NCBI RefSeq assembly: GCF_004337985.1
Contig: NW_021940924.1
Location: 124,001 to 188,000 of the forward strand
Direction of reading: 5' to 3'
Source: Pyricularia pennisetigena
Taxonomy: Eukaryota; Ascomycota; Sordariomycetes; Magnaporthales; Pyriculariaceae
Length of the DNA: 64,000 nt
The notes beneath the pieces are model-generated. The model saw nothing but the letters and a program-made list of their open reading frames with translations, was not told the origin of the DNA and ran no database searches. Shown here piece by piece: positions 21,132-32,538 of the stretch. A program made the position numbers and the translations under genes. Position 1 is the first letter of the stretch, and each line of letters begins with the position of its first letter.

Positions 21132-22789
21132 TCAGACGATTTCCTGGTGCTCTCCCCATGGCTTCCCGCATTTCTTGCAGACCATCTTCTTCTGTCGAAG
21201 GATCCTGCCCTCTGTGCTGTTATCCTCGTTACTACACAGTAGTACAGCATTGCTTTTCGAAAACCCAGGGATTCCCATGACACGTTGCAAATGGTACGCG
21301 CGGGAGCAGAGCTCTGCACGAGCATGCTCCGCGGTTACCCTGTACACCGGCGTTCTGCCGTTGTCCTGCAACTCGCGCTGAAAACACAGCTCCAGAGCTT
21401 GCATGAAATAACCAAGCTCGTTATGTTTGTCCCGCATACTCCCCAAAATGGCCTTTTCAGCCCAGCCCATGTCGACTGCGCGAGCTGTCGCCTGTACGTC
21501 ATCGGCCGAGACAAAATTGCATCCGACAAGGATACCGCCGGCGAGAGTATAGACGACATGGAGCGTGCCGGGGCGCAAGTACAACAGGTCCATCGGCCTC
21601 GTCAAAAACCATATCCCGTCTTGCAGCTCCTGAACTGCTTTGTGCAGGACGAAATCTGGGTTCTTTGCGCCCTTGGCCTGCGCCTCCGAAATTGCTTCAC
21701 ACTTGAGCTTCGACAGTGTTTCCGCATTTTCCTTAGTGCCCGGCCAGATACCCCACAGCTTAGACACCCCCGCGGCCATCAGCGCAAGGACATGGGTCCC
21801 GTTGTCGATGTGTACGTCGGTAAATCCAGATGAGGGACCGATCACCAACCTTGGCGTCATGTCAGGCTTGCAAGCGCCGCCAAATACGTATTCGTTGGAC
21901 AAGAAATCTGGCATTCGCACATCCGAACCAGGCAAAATAGCATCCACGAAAACGGTGCGAGGTTTGTCTGCCGCGGGCGCCTCGCAACAGTGGGAAAGCG
22001 CATCAACAATTTCGCAGGCGCCGCCGTCGCGTACGTCTAATCTTTCACCATAGTCGACTCCTGGCGCGAGCCGGAACGCCGCCATCGGGATGGCATTTTT
22101 ATTGCCGGTTCTTCGTCTGGCCGCTGCCACCAATTCCTTTTTGACATAGTCATAGGGTGGCGTCAGTGTTTCTATTTGTGGAAACACTACATGGGCGCCG
22201 TTGTGGATCAGCCGAGGGATGTATGTGTCCCAACTGGATGCCAGCAAGGCCATGTTCGACTCCACGTAAAGGTCGAAAAGCCCGTGCTTTCTGACATGTG
22301 ACGCTAGAGTATTGCAAACAGGCCATAGATTCAGGTTCGCTTGCAGGGCGTCATACACCTCTCGTTCTTTTGGAATCCACAGTTCGTTGAGCCATAGATC
22401 CAAGCACGTTTTTTCGACGTCAAGGTGGGGACGAGCATTGTCCATCTGTTCAAAAACCCAATTCCTACTTTTGCTATCAAGACGGATTGGGTCTTGACAG
22501 GTTCGACACTTGGATCCTTTGTGCTTTTGTTCAGCTTGTAAGGCTCGCCTCCAAGGGCCAGGAGAGCCAGTAAGCTGTGGCGACAGTTGCTTTTGAGCAG
22601 ATATTGCATGCTTTCGCGCAGTATCCTCGCCTTTGTTCTATCAGCCTCGTTGCCCCCTGGCTTTTGCAGGCGCTGCAGATTGAGAGCGATACGATCTCTG
22701 TCCTTGCTGCTCAAACTCTCATCAGCCCTTATCCTTCGTCCGGTCTTGTTGACTCGGTCGTGAACCGGCATGGGACCGTGTCGAGTCAT
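21132..22789 (-). CDS. JmjC-domain (cupin-type dioxygenase) protein with Cys-rich ends
   Basis: The main frame, 437 codons from the ATG at 22445, ends at 21132. It contains the JmjC metal motif HID (H212, D214 in TDVHIDNGTH) and the distal His (H296 in YLRPGTLHVVYTL), giving a 2-His/1-Asp Fe(II)/2-oxoglutarate site. A CKKCGKPWGEH zinc-type motif closes the protein. The same frame is open upstream to about 22637 and holds another CxxC (KCRTC). A second frame from ATG 22789 (KTGRRIRADESLSSKDRDRI) overlaps it; the two would join by one base at an AAAA run near 22585, so the start is probably 22789 with a sequencing or real frameshift. JmjC enzymes demethylate histones or hydroxylate proteins; the target here is unknown. 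The gene lies between the arms of the inverted nuclease-gene repeat. Confidence 0.72.
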
Positions 22790-23989
22790 GGTTCTAGTTT
22801 GGATGGGGCGTTGCTGTTTCGAGCAAAACGTCGCTATAATAATTGTTTGAGCTTGTGGATGTGTTCTTACTGGGCTTTACAATGCAGTCTGATCTAGAGG
22901 ACGAGGTTTTGTCCGCCGTGGTCCTTGCTAGCCAATTCCAGGCAGCAAACACGATTCGCTTTTGCTCGCAAGTTCATACGGTCGCAACATTGTTTTGGTT
23001 CACGAGCTACTGTTGTGTCGCGTTTGCATTGGATTAAAGTGGACCCGACCTAAGGGTTAGGGCTAGGTTCAAAGTGCGATATCAAAGGTAAAGAACCCGA
23101 TACTTTTTGAAATTTGTAGGTTGTTTGCTATATTAGACCAGTGCTGTTACAATTGTGCAGATTGCCTCTGATGTGGATTTGCATTCTGGAAGCAGAAACT
23201 AGTCGAGATGAGAGTATAGGTCGACATAGGTATTTGTATAATTGATAATGCTGCAAACAACGCCTTGCGGGCTGTTTGCTTTTTGAGGTTCTAAATTTGG
23301 AAGACGGTTGTTAAGATGTAATGTTGGGTTTTGCTACATTGATCGGGCATTGTAGAGAGCACAAATAACGTTGGTTTTGCTGTAGAAGCAAAGCACACGG
23401 ATACCAGATCATCTGATAGACCTAGTACATCGCCTGTCACAGCCTCAATGGTGATCGCTAGTCACGACTCCAACCGCAGCGGGAGCCATATGCCAAGATA
23501 ACGATAAATAACTGACTCAATGTCAGTACCAGCTTCTTTTGTCGCCAAATCCGGATCTCCCTCCACCTTGGGTAGACTCAGGTAGCATCAGGCCGTTCCT
23601 ACACTTTGAAGATTCAATGTCTGTACTGAAAGCGAAAGATAGATTTGCTCCAAACTGCATGGCGTGAATAGTTCTCACAACTAGTTTGAGCCTTGTTGCT
23701 TGGCAATCTGGGGTGTATGAAGCAGCTTTTTGTAGCCAATTTTGGATATGGTCTACGATGTGGGCGGCGTGGTTGTTCTAGTTGGTTTGTGCTTTTGGAT
23801 CTGGCAGTCGCTCTAGAGCTGATTACTGGCGATTTTATGCTACTTTCTATATGGGAATTGGACATAAGGTTGTCATGAGAAGCCGGAGCCTGAATATATA
23901 CTGCGTCAAACTCTCAATTTCTCAAAGTATACTCGGTAAACATTCCTCCTTTTCGCGGTCAAAATCCGGACAACTCTCTGCGCAGTTCG
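22790..23989. other. No gene recognised
   Basis: Short frames only, and AT-rich in part. Confidence 0.4.
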
Positions 23990-24334
23990 ATGGACTATGC
24001 GAACATGTCGATCAACGAAGTAAAGGAGATTAGTTCTGATGACTCAGATAGCACCGGCAGTCTCGTTGACTTCGTTGTTCCAGATGAACTTTGTTCCGAC
24101 AATGAGATGTCGGAAATGTCCCTAAGCCATCGTTACGGTAGCTGTGACTGTCAGTGCAAGAAAGACGTGAAAAACCTTGAAACTATCCTATTAGAGATAA
24201 GAGAAGGCATAGAGAAAGCTGAGACTTTGCTCAAGCATGTTTTGGCAGAATTGGAATTGGCAAAGGGCACGGTTACAAACTTCAGTGGATGTCAAACCTC
24301 GAACATAAATTCTTCATCGCTCTCAATCGACTGA
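23990..24334 (+). CDS. Small acidic coiled-coil protein, unknown
   Basis: A 114-residue frame from ATG 23990. An acidic first half (SSDDSDSTGSLVDFVVPDE) is followed by CDCQCKKD and a predicted amphipathic helix (NLETILLEIREGIEKAETLL). No recognised domain and no signal peptide. The biased composition and helix heptads suggest it is genuinely coding, but no homologue comes to mind. Confidence 0.45.
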   Translation: MDYANMSINEVKEISSDDSDSTGSLVDFVVPDELCSDNEMSEMSLSHRYGSCDCQCKKDVKNLETILLEIREGIEKAETLLKHVLAELELAKGTVTNFSGCQTSNINSSSLSID

Positions 24335-24529
24335 AACAGAATATGAAATAGCTAGTTTAGAGACTTGGATGCAATGGGTATTTAGTTTCCGCTGATCTCT
24401 GCACAAACTATATTTTCTCATGGCTTCCCACATTCTCCAAGTCGAATAGATTGAGGCGAGCGGCGTGATTGGCCGGGTGGGCCTCGTGCACGGACGAAAC
24501 ACGATCGAACTGATTGAGGATCTGGGGGC

Positions 24530-26320
24530 ATAGCTTGTGGCGCGTCGGTGGTGACGCGTCGGAGGTTGTATCGCTAATCGATAAGCGCTTGATTGCGCAA
24601 GATGGTCAGCTGGCCCATGATCTGCTGTCATATGATTCGGCCCTTTGCCCTCTTCGTGCCGCGGTAAATCCTGGAGGCAGAATCATGTCTGGAGAATTTG
24701 CCCAGCTAGGCGGCCAGAGGCACTCAAAAGGGTACATTTAAGCAGTCTATAGAAGCAGGTACAAGTGATGGTGAAGATTGAAGAGATTCACTGGGTAAGT
24801 AAAGCATAGAGTCGACATGGGCTTGCCGCATGAACTCGTCCTGAATTCACAATGCTTGGAAACGAAGCTGATGATCAACTTTGTCATTAACTGTCATTAT
24901 ATGCTAATTCTATAAATCAGGTCCATTTGCCAAACGCAGTATGTTTTTTTGAAACCACGGCCAATACACCTGGGCAAGGTACTGGGCGATGCGACGCAGC
25001 CCCCAAATAATGGCATAAATGCCGTGAGCAGTTTCTGTGCTGCCCAGAGGGCAGTCTATCCACTGAACCACTTCCCCAGTATTATTGCGAATTGTTGCCG
25101 AAAATTCCCACTTGTGTCCGACAATGTAAATACCTGGAAGAAAGGATAATCCTTCCAACGTTGAGAGACGACCGTCAATCTTGGTTGAGGCCAAAAGCTG
25201 CAGCATGTTCCAATGTGCGTATTGCCAAACAGCCAGCTGCCTTTGGGCCTCTTCGCTATCGCCGCTCGGACGCTTGATTTCGATACTCAGCGCGATGGGG
25301 GATTCTGATAAAGGTTGGTAATCCGTGTGGTTAACAGTCTTGAAAGGCTGATGCCTTTGTATCATGCGCAGGGAATCTGCGACTCTTGCTCCGTTATCGA
25401 TGTTGAGGTCGACGCCAGAGGTTGTTGTGGCGGTGGAAGGGGAGGTAACTTCGTTGCTTTGTGGGGCCCACGATGGGTCGATCGCAAGGCAAATGTCAAC
25501 CATCTTGCCGCTGGCGTAGGCTGGAGGCAGCAAATCCCTATCAACAACTCTCGCCGACGTACTATGAACGGCGGATACCGAAAGTTAGTCTCGATCTCAA
25601 AGATCCTCAAAAGGCAGAACGGAAGCAGGCAGTAATTAATTACCAAGGCACCCGAACTAGCTGTTCGTCATCGGGTATCGCTAATTCAAGCAGGGGGAAA
25701 ACAACCCCCGCGGTCCAAGCCGCTTCGTCATAAGACGCTTCGGCATATTTACCAGCCCTTTTTTGGATCTTACAGACATCTTTAAAGGATGGGGACTCGG
25801 CTTCTTCTGAATCGCAAGGAAGGAAATGCCAATCTTCGATGCTGTCCTCTGTACAGGGAATCTCCTTACGCCGGGACCAAGAAATGATGCGCCTTCCTTT
25901 ACTGGCCTGTGTGAGATCGCGGAGTATAATCTTTAAAGTCTCTGGGAGATCATTAGGCTTCTTCGTGGAAAAGGACCTGGTGCGCAAGGACAACCTCTCC
26001 ATAGATTCCACCTCCCTCCTTCTTTTGGACGGAGACGCGCGACTGCGTTGGCTCGTTCTTGAGGATGTCGAAGGCAGCGATCCTCCTGCCGGGTATGACC
26101 GTGAGGCCCGTGGAGTCTCCTGATCTTCGTCGATATGCGTGGCGGTGCGTTTTGCTGGCGTATCCATCGTGCCAATGGAGCTGGTGCTGTCTGGCGGCGG
26201 AGTCTGGAGACCCTGAGTGCGTTTGCGTTTGCGGATCTGAGGCTGCGGGAGAGTATCGTGCTGGACAGAGAGCCAAGCAAGAATATCACGACCTTTCATA
26301 TTATGTGGGAACGACGAGAT
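24530..26320 (-). repeat. Inverted repeat, right arm
   Basis: Inverted counterpart of 19060-20050, and the more complete arm. Confidence 0.75.
24910..26299 (-). CDS. Fungal PD-(D/E)XK nuclease-like protein
   Basis: From the ATG at 26299 the first part (about 220 residues) has the family-typical ILAWL opening, a KRKR basic tract, a Ser/Thr-rich linker and a helical segment. After a break, 25533-24910 carries the nuclease core: KMVDICLAIDPS (acidic residue), SIEIKRPSGD (E-x-K), RQLAVWQYAHW, then a C-terminal fold ending near WFQKN. The two parts lie in different frames. Between them, 25640-25560 has a GTAATT donor-like site, a GACTAAC branch point and a CATAG acceptor that would join them in frame. 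The paralogue at 19.7 kb lacks this segment, so it may be an insertion instead. Such proteins are abundant and variable in ascomycetes; the biochemical role is not established. Confidence 0.65.
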
Positions 26321-27440
26321 GGTTCAGAGGTCTCGGTGGCCGGTGCATGGGCTTATTGCGCTTCTTCGTGTAGTTCGGTATGTTGTTGGAATTGACGATT
26401 GATCCCGAATGAAGAGGCGAGTTAACTGGTGTTGCCCCAGCTTTTGGGTGGTTGCTCCAGTTACGTATGGCCCGTGCGCTGGATGAAGCAGCCCAGAGGT
26501 TTTTGATCTAGCACAAACTCACTGTCTTCTTCATTCGGAACAACAATTCTGCAATAAATGAGATGCTGCAACAAATAATTTACAAACAGCTGTTGACGTT
26601 GCCGCTCAACCTGGATTCAGAATTATCCAATTTTTTGGAAGCGAAGGCAAAGATTTTAACACAGCGATGGGCGAACATCGCTATGGTGCGCCAGATCGAG
26701 AAACCAAAACCCACATAGATCCGCTTTCGCAGGCCAAATCGCCACGTCGGGTCCCGCAATGAACGCGTCGCGTATTGCAGACTGAATGAAGAAGTGTCGG
26801 TACGTATCTGCTAGTACGTGCAGCAAAATCTACGAAACCACCTGAAGTGGGGCGATAGTTGAAATAGAGGGGTGCGAACACTCTACAAATTGAGCAAGGT
26901 GCATGGGATTCAAAGATGGAGAAACGAAGAGTATGGAGCCCCACTTCATTAGCGTGAAATAAAGGGACTGAGCCTCGTCCAATTTTTGGGAGCAGGCGAG
27001 CACAGGCATATGTAACAACAAAGTACTAATTGGGCGTCTCGGGAAGGCCATTACAACTTAACTCGGCTCTTGATTGAAACGAGCATGAAATTCAAGGTCG
27101 TCAATGCCAAAGGATGGACGGCGCCGCACATGGCTTCTTCAGAGGGCCCTTTTTAGGTGGCCCAGCTGCTAATGAAAAAGGTCGCGAATTTATGGCCGCT
27201 GCCAAAAATGGATGGATATGTCCCAGACTGTATTTCCCAGCACGATAAGCGAGGATGGTCAGTTAGTTTATGGTCACGCGGATCCTCCTGACCCAAGACT
27301 TCAATGTTGCTATAGTAGACAAGTCGACCCCTATTACACAGAAAAGTTCTAAACCTGTCGGACGAGAAGTCACGAGAAACTCGAAGCAGTGTCGTACCAT
27401 AAGCCCTATGTCTTTAGTCAAGTCTCAGCAGACGCGATCA
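26321..27440. other. No gene recognised
   Basis: Only short frames between the nuclease-like gene and its third fragment. Confidence 0.4.
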
Positions 27441-27465
27441 GAGTTCTGGACGATGTTGGAGATTA

Positions 27466-27677
27466 TCCTTTTAGGGATCTATATTGTTGGATTCAAATGG
27501 AAATTCTCAGCAACCGCGCATAGCAATGCTGGGGAAGTGGCTCAGTGGATAAAGTGCCTCTGGGTAACACAGAAAGTGCCCACGGCATTTGTGTTATTAT
27601 TCGATGGCTGCATTGCGTCGCCCAGTACCTTACCTAGGTTTTTTGGTCGTTGTTTCAAAAAGAAAACAAAAACATGA
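27466..27677 (+). pseudogene. Third copy of the nuclease-like family, C-terminal remnant
   Basis: It encodes LLGIYIVGFKWKFSATAHS, then GEVAQWIKC and a degraded WFQKK-like end, matching the last 70 residues of the protein at 24910-26299 (LPGIYIVGHKWEFSAT, GEVVQWIDC). Upstream homology is absent or too diverged to see. It is in direct orientation to the copy at 19 kb. Confidence 0.65.
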
Positions 27678-27772
27678 TGTGTTTGGCAAAAATACCAGGT
27701 ATAATCGGCAGGTAGATATTAAGCTATCCATGTGCTTAAACTTGTCGTGAATGGTAACTAAGAGGACCGAAT

Positions 27773-28146
27773 TGTTACGACCAGGGCCGGTACCAAGAAG
27801 ACAAGGGTCACACCCCTCCTGACGACACGCCCAGAAGAAATACCAACTGGCAGTACCAGGATTACCTAAGAAAGAAGTTACATTGCCTCACGTGACTGCC
27901 AAGAAGAATGATCTTAATGATCTGTAGAATCTCAGTTGGGAATCACAGATCAAACAGTGTAGATAGATTGACTTCTAGGGTTGCTTCGCAGCAACCAAAC
28001 TCTAGTTAACCTCGATACTTACTTGAGACGGATCATCACTTAACCACAGTCATTGAGAACCCCAGTTATCGTTGTCGACGCTCAGTTGCTCCAACCCACT
28101 GTACTTTACCATAAGAACAGGTTACCCCGATACCTTGATCGCAACA
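27773..28146 (+). mobile_element. Solo LTR with 5-bp target duplication
   Basis: 374 bp starting TGTTACGACCAGGGCC and ending GATACCTTGATCGCAACA, flanked by CGAAT on both sides (27768-27772 and 28147-28151). A related LTR lies inverted at 43405-43827. This is the trace of an LTR retrotransposon, third family in the window. Confidence 0.9.
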
Positions 28147-29889
28147 CGAATGGACCATGGCAGGTCGCCAATTCCTTCTCAGCCTGGTGCAAGGAGAGTT
28201 CGTCGAGAGCAGGTCGGGGAGCGCGCCTGAGGGAGTGGGTCCATTGGAGAAACGCAGCTAATGAGGCGAGGGTGACCAAAAGTAATCTCGCCGGTCGCAA
28301 AGGGGCCTGGATGCGGTGCGAGCCAGTTCGGCGGCCAACGGTGAGCCGGGAACCGAGGGCCACGGTCGTCCGGTTCGCAAGCCGTCCAATGGGGCGGCGG
28401 CTTGGCGCGGGCGAACCGAACGCGATGGGGGCTCTGAATGGTGTCCAGGTTCGTTTCAAGATGGCGGTCTTATGTATAACAACGCAGCCTCTATCGCCCT
28501 CCAGCCGCAGCAGTTTTCCCTTCTACCCCTAGGCCCAGCCTGTCGGAAGTTGAAGAGCAGATGAGCCTCTATGGAAGAATTTATTCTTGGTGCATCTTAT
28601 AAGGGCTTTCTGGAGGTGACTCAAATAGGGCGTGGCAGCAGCTTGAGAACTGCCAAAATGATGGCCGAAGACCTGATATGGGAGCATTGAAGTTCGAAGG
28701 GCCAGATCCACAGTTAAGTCACGTAGTGGTACAAGAAGAGATTGGTCAACTTGCTAGCGAAACCATATCAAGTTCAAAAGCTCTTGATGATTTAGCCAGT
28801 CATATGAGCTGAGCCTTTCATATTCGAGCTCGACTACAATAATCAGCCAGAGCCTATTAACGGTAAATATGAGTGCTCGGGATTCTCTCAATGCCGACTA
28901 AGAGCTCATACTAAAACCTAAGACGCCTTCATGATGCAACTAAGGGAATCCTCAGAAAGCTTTCGAATAGGCCACCAGCCTTCAGCAACAACGTACTATT
29001 TCTGCGGATGGGTGCCACTTGTCCCAGACCAGTATTCGTGTTTCTAGTAGAACCGAATCATTTAGTGTCACATTGCACGAAAATTGAAAGGACGGTTGTG
29101 ATATAAGCAGCTTTCCACTTAACTACTGCAAAGACTTGTAAGTAGCCAACAAATAGAGGCAGGATTTAGAATCGTAGATCACCGGAAAAGATCAGAACCA
29201 AACAGTGCACGTATTGGTAGGCAGCCCAAGCGAGAAGACTATCTTGACTTCTTCTCAGTGAACTTAATAAAAGCCACTGACTAGGAACCATACGCCTATA
29301 CTGTACTTCTTGCACTCCTTGAGATCACTTCAGTTGACTTTTATCACAATCTATCTCTTTGACGTCCGAATGATCTAACGAATGTTGTCTCGTATGGGAC
29401 AGAACCTTTGGTTCTAAAACGGCGCAAGTCAAATTGCTGATCAGCGGCTGAGGTGCTTAGGGTTTCCTTCCATGATATCTGCATCAACGAAAAGAGAAAA
29501 GTGGTAATGGAACAGTCAACCAGGCATCATGTGCAGTGAAGTATACTGCTGTTTGCAAGTCAAACATTAAACCAGCCATCCATAAAATCTAAAATTACGT
29601 AGTACTCTGAAGCTTCCTAGATACCTAAGCTTGACTAACCCGCTGTGGAGATTCCATCAGCTTCCTATGCACACGCGTCCGTAAAAAAGAATTCCGAATC
29701 GCAATTTTTGGATGACAATCTGAAACCTGTCCGACCTCAGTCGCCACCACAGCCACAACCGACTTTTCGGAGTGGTATGACTAATGCTTGGCATAACTGA
29801 CAGTCAAGATCATAGAGGCCGCAAGATTTATAAGTCATTTTCGAAGTCTAAGAGCGCATTGTGACATTTGGTATAACTAACGTGGACTC
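28147..29889. other. No gene recognised
   Basis: 1.7 kb without a convincing frame. A GC-rich patch near 28.2-28.45 kb gives overlapping frames on both strands that look like composition artefacts. Confidence 0.4.
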
Positions 29890-29899
29890 TATATAAAAG
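29890..29899 (+). promoter_or_regulatory. TATA box of the RGG-protein gene
   Basis: TATATAAAAG lies about 85 bp upstream of the ATG at 29984, a normal distance for a fungal core promoter. Confidence 0.55.
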
Positions 29900-29983
29900 T
29901 CTACCAACATAACTCGAGTTCAATGATCGAGAAAGCTACATACTAGAGCACAATATCACATTAAGCTTTGAATCATTTACGCA

Positions 29984-30555
29984 ATGGACTGGGAGTCTAA
30001 CCACGAGTTTGGCGACGAGGTATGAAACTGCCTTTTCCTAATAGCAAGATAGTCTCTTAACAACTGCATCAGGGCGAAATCGAAAGCTGCAAACCCGAGG
30101 CGAATGCGTTGGAACTTTCACACAGAATCGTTCTTCGTGGGCTGAACATACACCAAATCCCAATCTACTTCAAAGATCTAGAACTGGACATCCACTTTGA
30201 TGTTCAGTGGCAGAGCAAGAACTCAGTTACACTTATATTCGAAACGACGGAGAATGCAGCTAAGGCATTCAATATTCTCTCCTCGGACGCGGTCGATATG
30301 TCTTGCCTCGAACCACTTCAATTCGCCCCGGCTAAGCCCTTCTCAGGGCTGCAAGTACGCTTTGCTGATTCCGATGATCGGAGATCAACTGACCGGATTC
30401 GCTGGCCCGGTGGTCGAACAAGGGACTTGTACCATCAAGGTAGGCATGATGGGTTTGAAAGAGGGCTGGGTGGTCGCGGTGGCCGGGGTCGAGGCCGAGG
30501 GGGGCATGGCAGAGGGTATGGAAGGTACAACAGAGTTTATGACAGCTGGTGCTAG
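29984..30555 (+). CDS. Small RGG-box RNA-binding-like protein, two exons
   Basis: Exon 1 (29984-30019) encodes MDWESNHEFGDE. A 53-nt intron (GTATGA donor, TTAACAAC branch region, CATCAG acceptor, 30020-30072) is followed by exon 2 (30073-30555); the frame is continuous, giving 172 residues. The middle, with HRIVLRGLNIHQIPIYF and VTLIFETTENAAKAF, has the beta-alpha-beta spacing of an RRM-like fold. The end is an arginine-glycine tract (GGRGGRGRGRGGHGRGYGR) typical of RNA/DNA-binding RGG boxes. No further family assignment is possible by eye. The intron and start are better supported than the function. Confidence 0.6.
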
Positions 30556-32538
30556 TCATCTGGCTTGTTTACACTGTTGAACACTGGCATGACGGCTTTG
30601 CTCAAATCCACTGATGTAATTAGGTGCGAGGTATCTCGATTAATTTTAAACGGCGATGGCATATCACTTGCGAAGGCGTATTATTCATGGACGACCCTGC
30701 ATCGTTCCGCGGCAGCTGAGACGGCCGCGGCGTGGAGACTTGGACCGCGCCTGGAGCCGGACCAAAAATGAGGTTCAGGCTCTTGCCATATGTACAACCA
30801 CTCAGACGCCAGCTTTGATGCTGCTGCTTCCGAGATACGACAGCTATGGACAATGCAAGAGGAGCAGCGCTTCTTGCCTCGACCTGTCGCCTGCCTCGCC
30901 CTCGTCGAGAAAATTGAGCTGGTCGAGGAGCACGCAGGGATTACATACGTGCGCAAGAACGGGCAGTTAATTGATGATTAGCAAGCAACGACAACCTAAT
31001 GTCAATTGATGGCGAAGGCTACATCGAGTTACCTTGCTTCCCAATCCTAGTTCCTGGTTCTAAGCGCTCAGTTGTCATCTTATAATATATGCAATACCAA
31101 TCACTTTGGTACAGTTGACCAACTTACAAAATCCAGTTTCACGTAAAAAAATTAACTTTTGCGGCCCCCTGGAGGACGTTTCTACAGCAAAGGCTTGAAG
31201 GAGAAGTGGTACCCTACCATCACTTGATCTGTAAGTAAGGCGGAATCTTGAGAACACATGCGAAAATGTATCATTTTCATCTAATTGGAATAGCACGCGA
31301 AAAGTCAGCTACAACAAACACTCTGCCTCGGCAGCTGTTGGTGACAAAATAACTATTATTAAAAAGCATCTTCTAAAGCCTTCACACCCCAAACTGTTTC
31401 CCAACAAAAACTCAGTGTTGACGAGATAAGCTTGAGTTTGATTGGGGACAAAAGTCAGGCTCCGCATCTTGATAACGAATTCAACCGAACGACCAAAAAC
31501 TGCCATCGGGCTTTTTCTCCCTCTCTCGACCAGCGCCAGACAAGCGACAAATACGCCTGTTATCATGCTTGCACTTATTGCTCACCTGCCCAGCACCAAT
31601 GCCTCTTGTCCCACTCGCCCGCCACGATTCCCGCCGACATAGATGGCGACATCAAAATGGGGAACGCGTCTTTTGGATTATTCATCGCAGCACAGAAGCA
31701 ACCCTCCCATATCAATGCCCTATACAGACTGAGTTCATTTATTTTAAGCTGTTTCCGGGGATCGGAACTGGCTCGAGCTTTGCTGAGTTTCTCATGGCAG
31801 CTGGCAACATTCTAACAAACTGTCAACGGGCATGGGAGGGGTTTGTGGTGTTAACGTTGATCAACTGTGCAGTCAGTAGCGACAGCCGGCTCTGTTCACT
31901 GTTTATTTCCTCCCAGGTGACGCTATTCCCAGGACTGATGTCGCTCTTATGTAGCTTATTTCTTGTTTTTAGTTCTACGCTCCTGTTTGGTGTTAATTGC
32001 ACAACTACCTACAAACAAAGCTCGAAACGGGGACGAGGAGACATTTGACACAGGACCCGACCATGACTACACCCGTTTTTGCTTTTCTACCTGCAGTCCG
32101 GGTTTTGGACGGTGGTTTTTGAATTTCTGACAGCAGGTAACGGGGACTGCAGAAACATGGTCCACTTATGTGCAAGGCACTCTAGTGCAACGCACAAGCG
32201 CGTGTACCTATCTAAGTGATATCTGGGTCTCGCTCTGAACCGACGGTTCTGGCTCCCAAATCTGCCTCTTGGACGGCAACCCTCACTCAGCTTGGCGACT
32301 CTTATTTGAGTATATGAACACCCTTATTTCTTATGTTTGGAACTTTTTACATCATGATCTGACTATAAATTAAATATGTTTTAGTTAGTCTACACACGAG
32401 CCCGGTCGTATGTGTTGGGATCTGCCCAAAAGAGTATATGCCTCTGTCGAAAGCGTATGGCTGGTTTCACATGGTGTGAGATCAAGTGCGCAGTCATATC
32501 TGAAATACTCAGCAAAAGGCTGCCTACATAAAAATAAA
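30556..32538. other. No gene recognised
   Basis: A 63-codon frame at 30790-30981 and others near 31.4-32.0 kb have no domain or splice support. I see no repeat match. Confidence 0.4.

Noticed and set aside
28053..28532. 159-codon frame, with an antisense frame of similar length
   Set aside because: Begins inside the solo LTR and continues in GC-rich sequence; both strands are open, which is a composition effect.
30556..30981. Possible gene after the RGG protein
   Set aside because: Short Ala-rich frames without splice sites or recognised domains; not enough to call.
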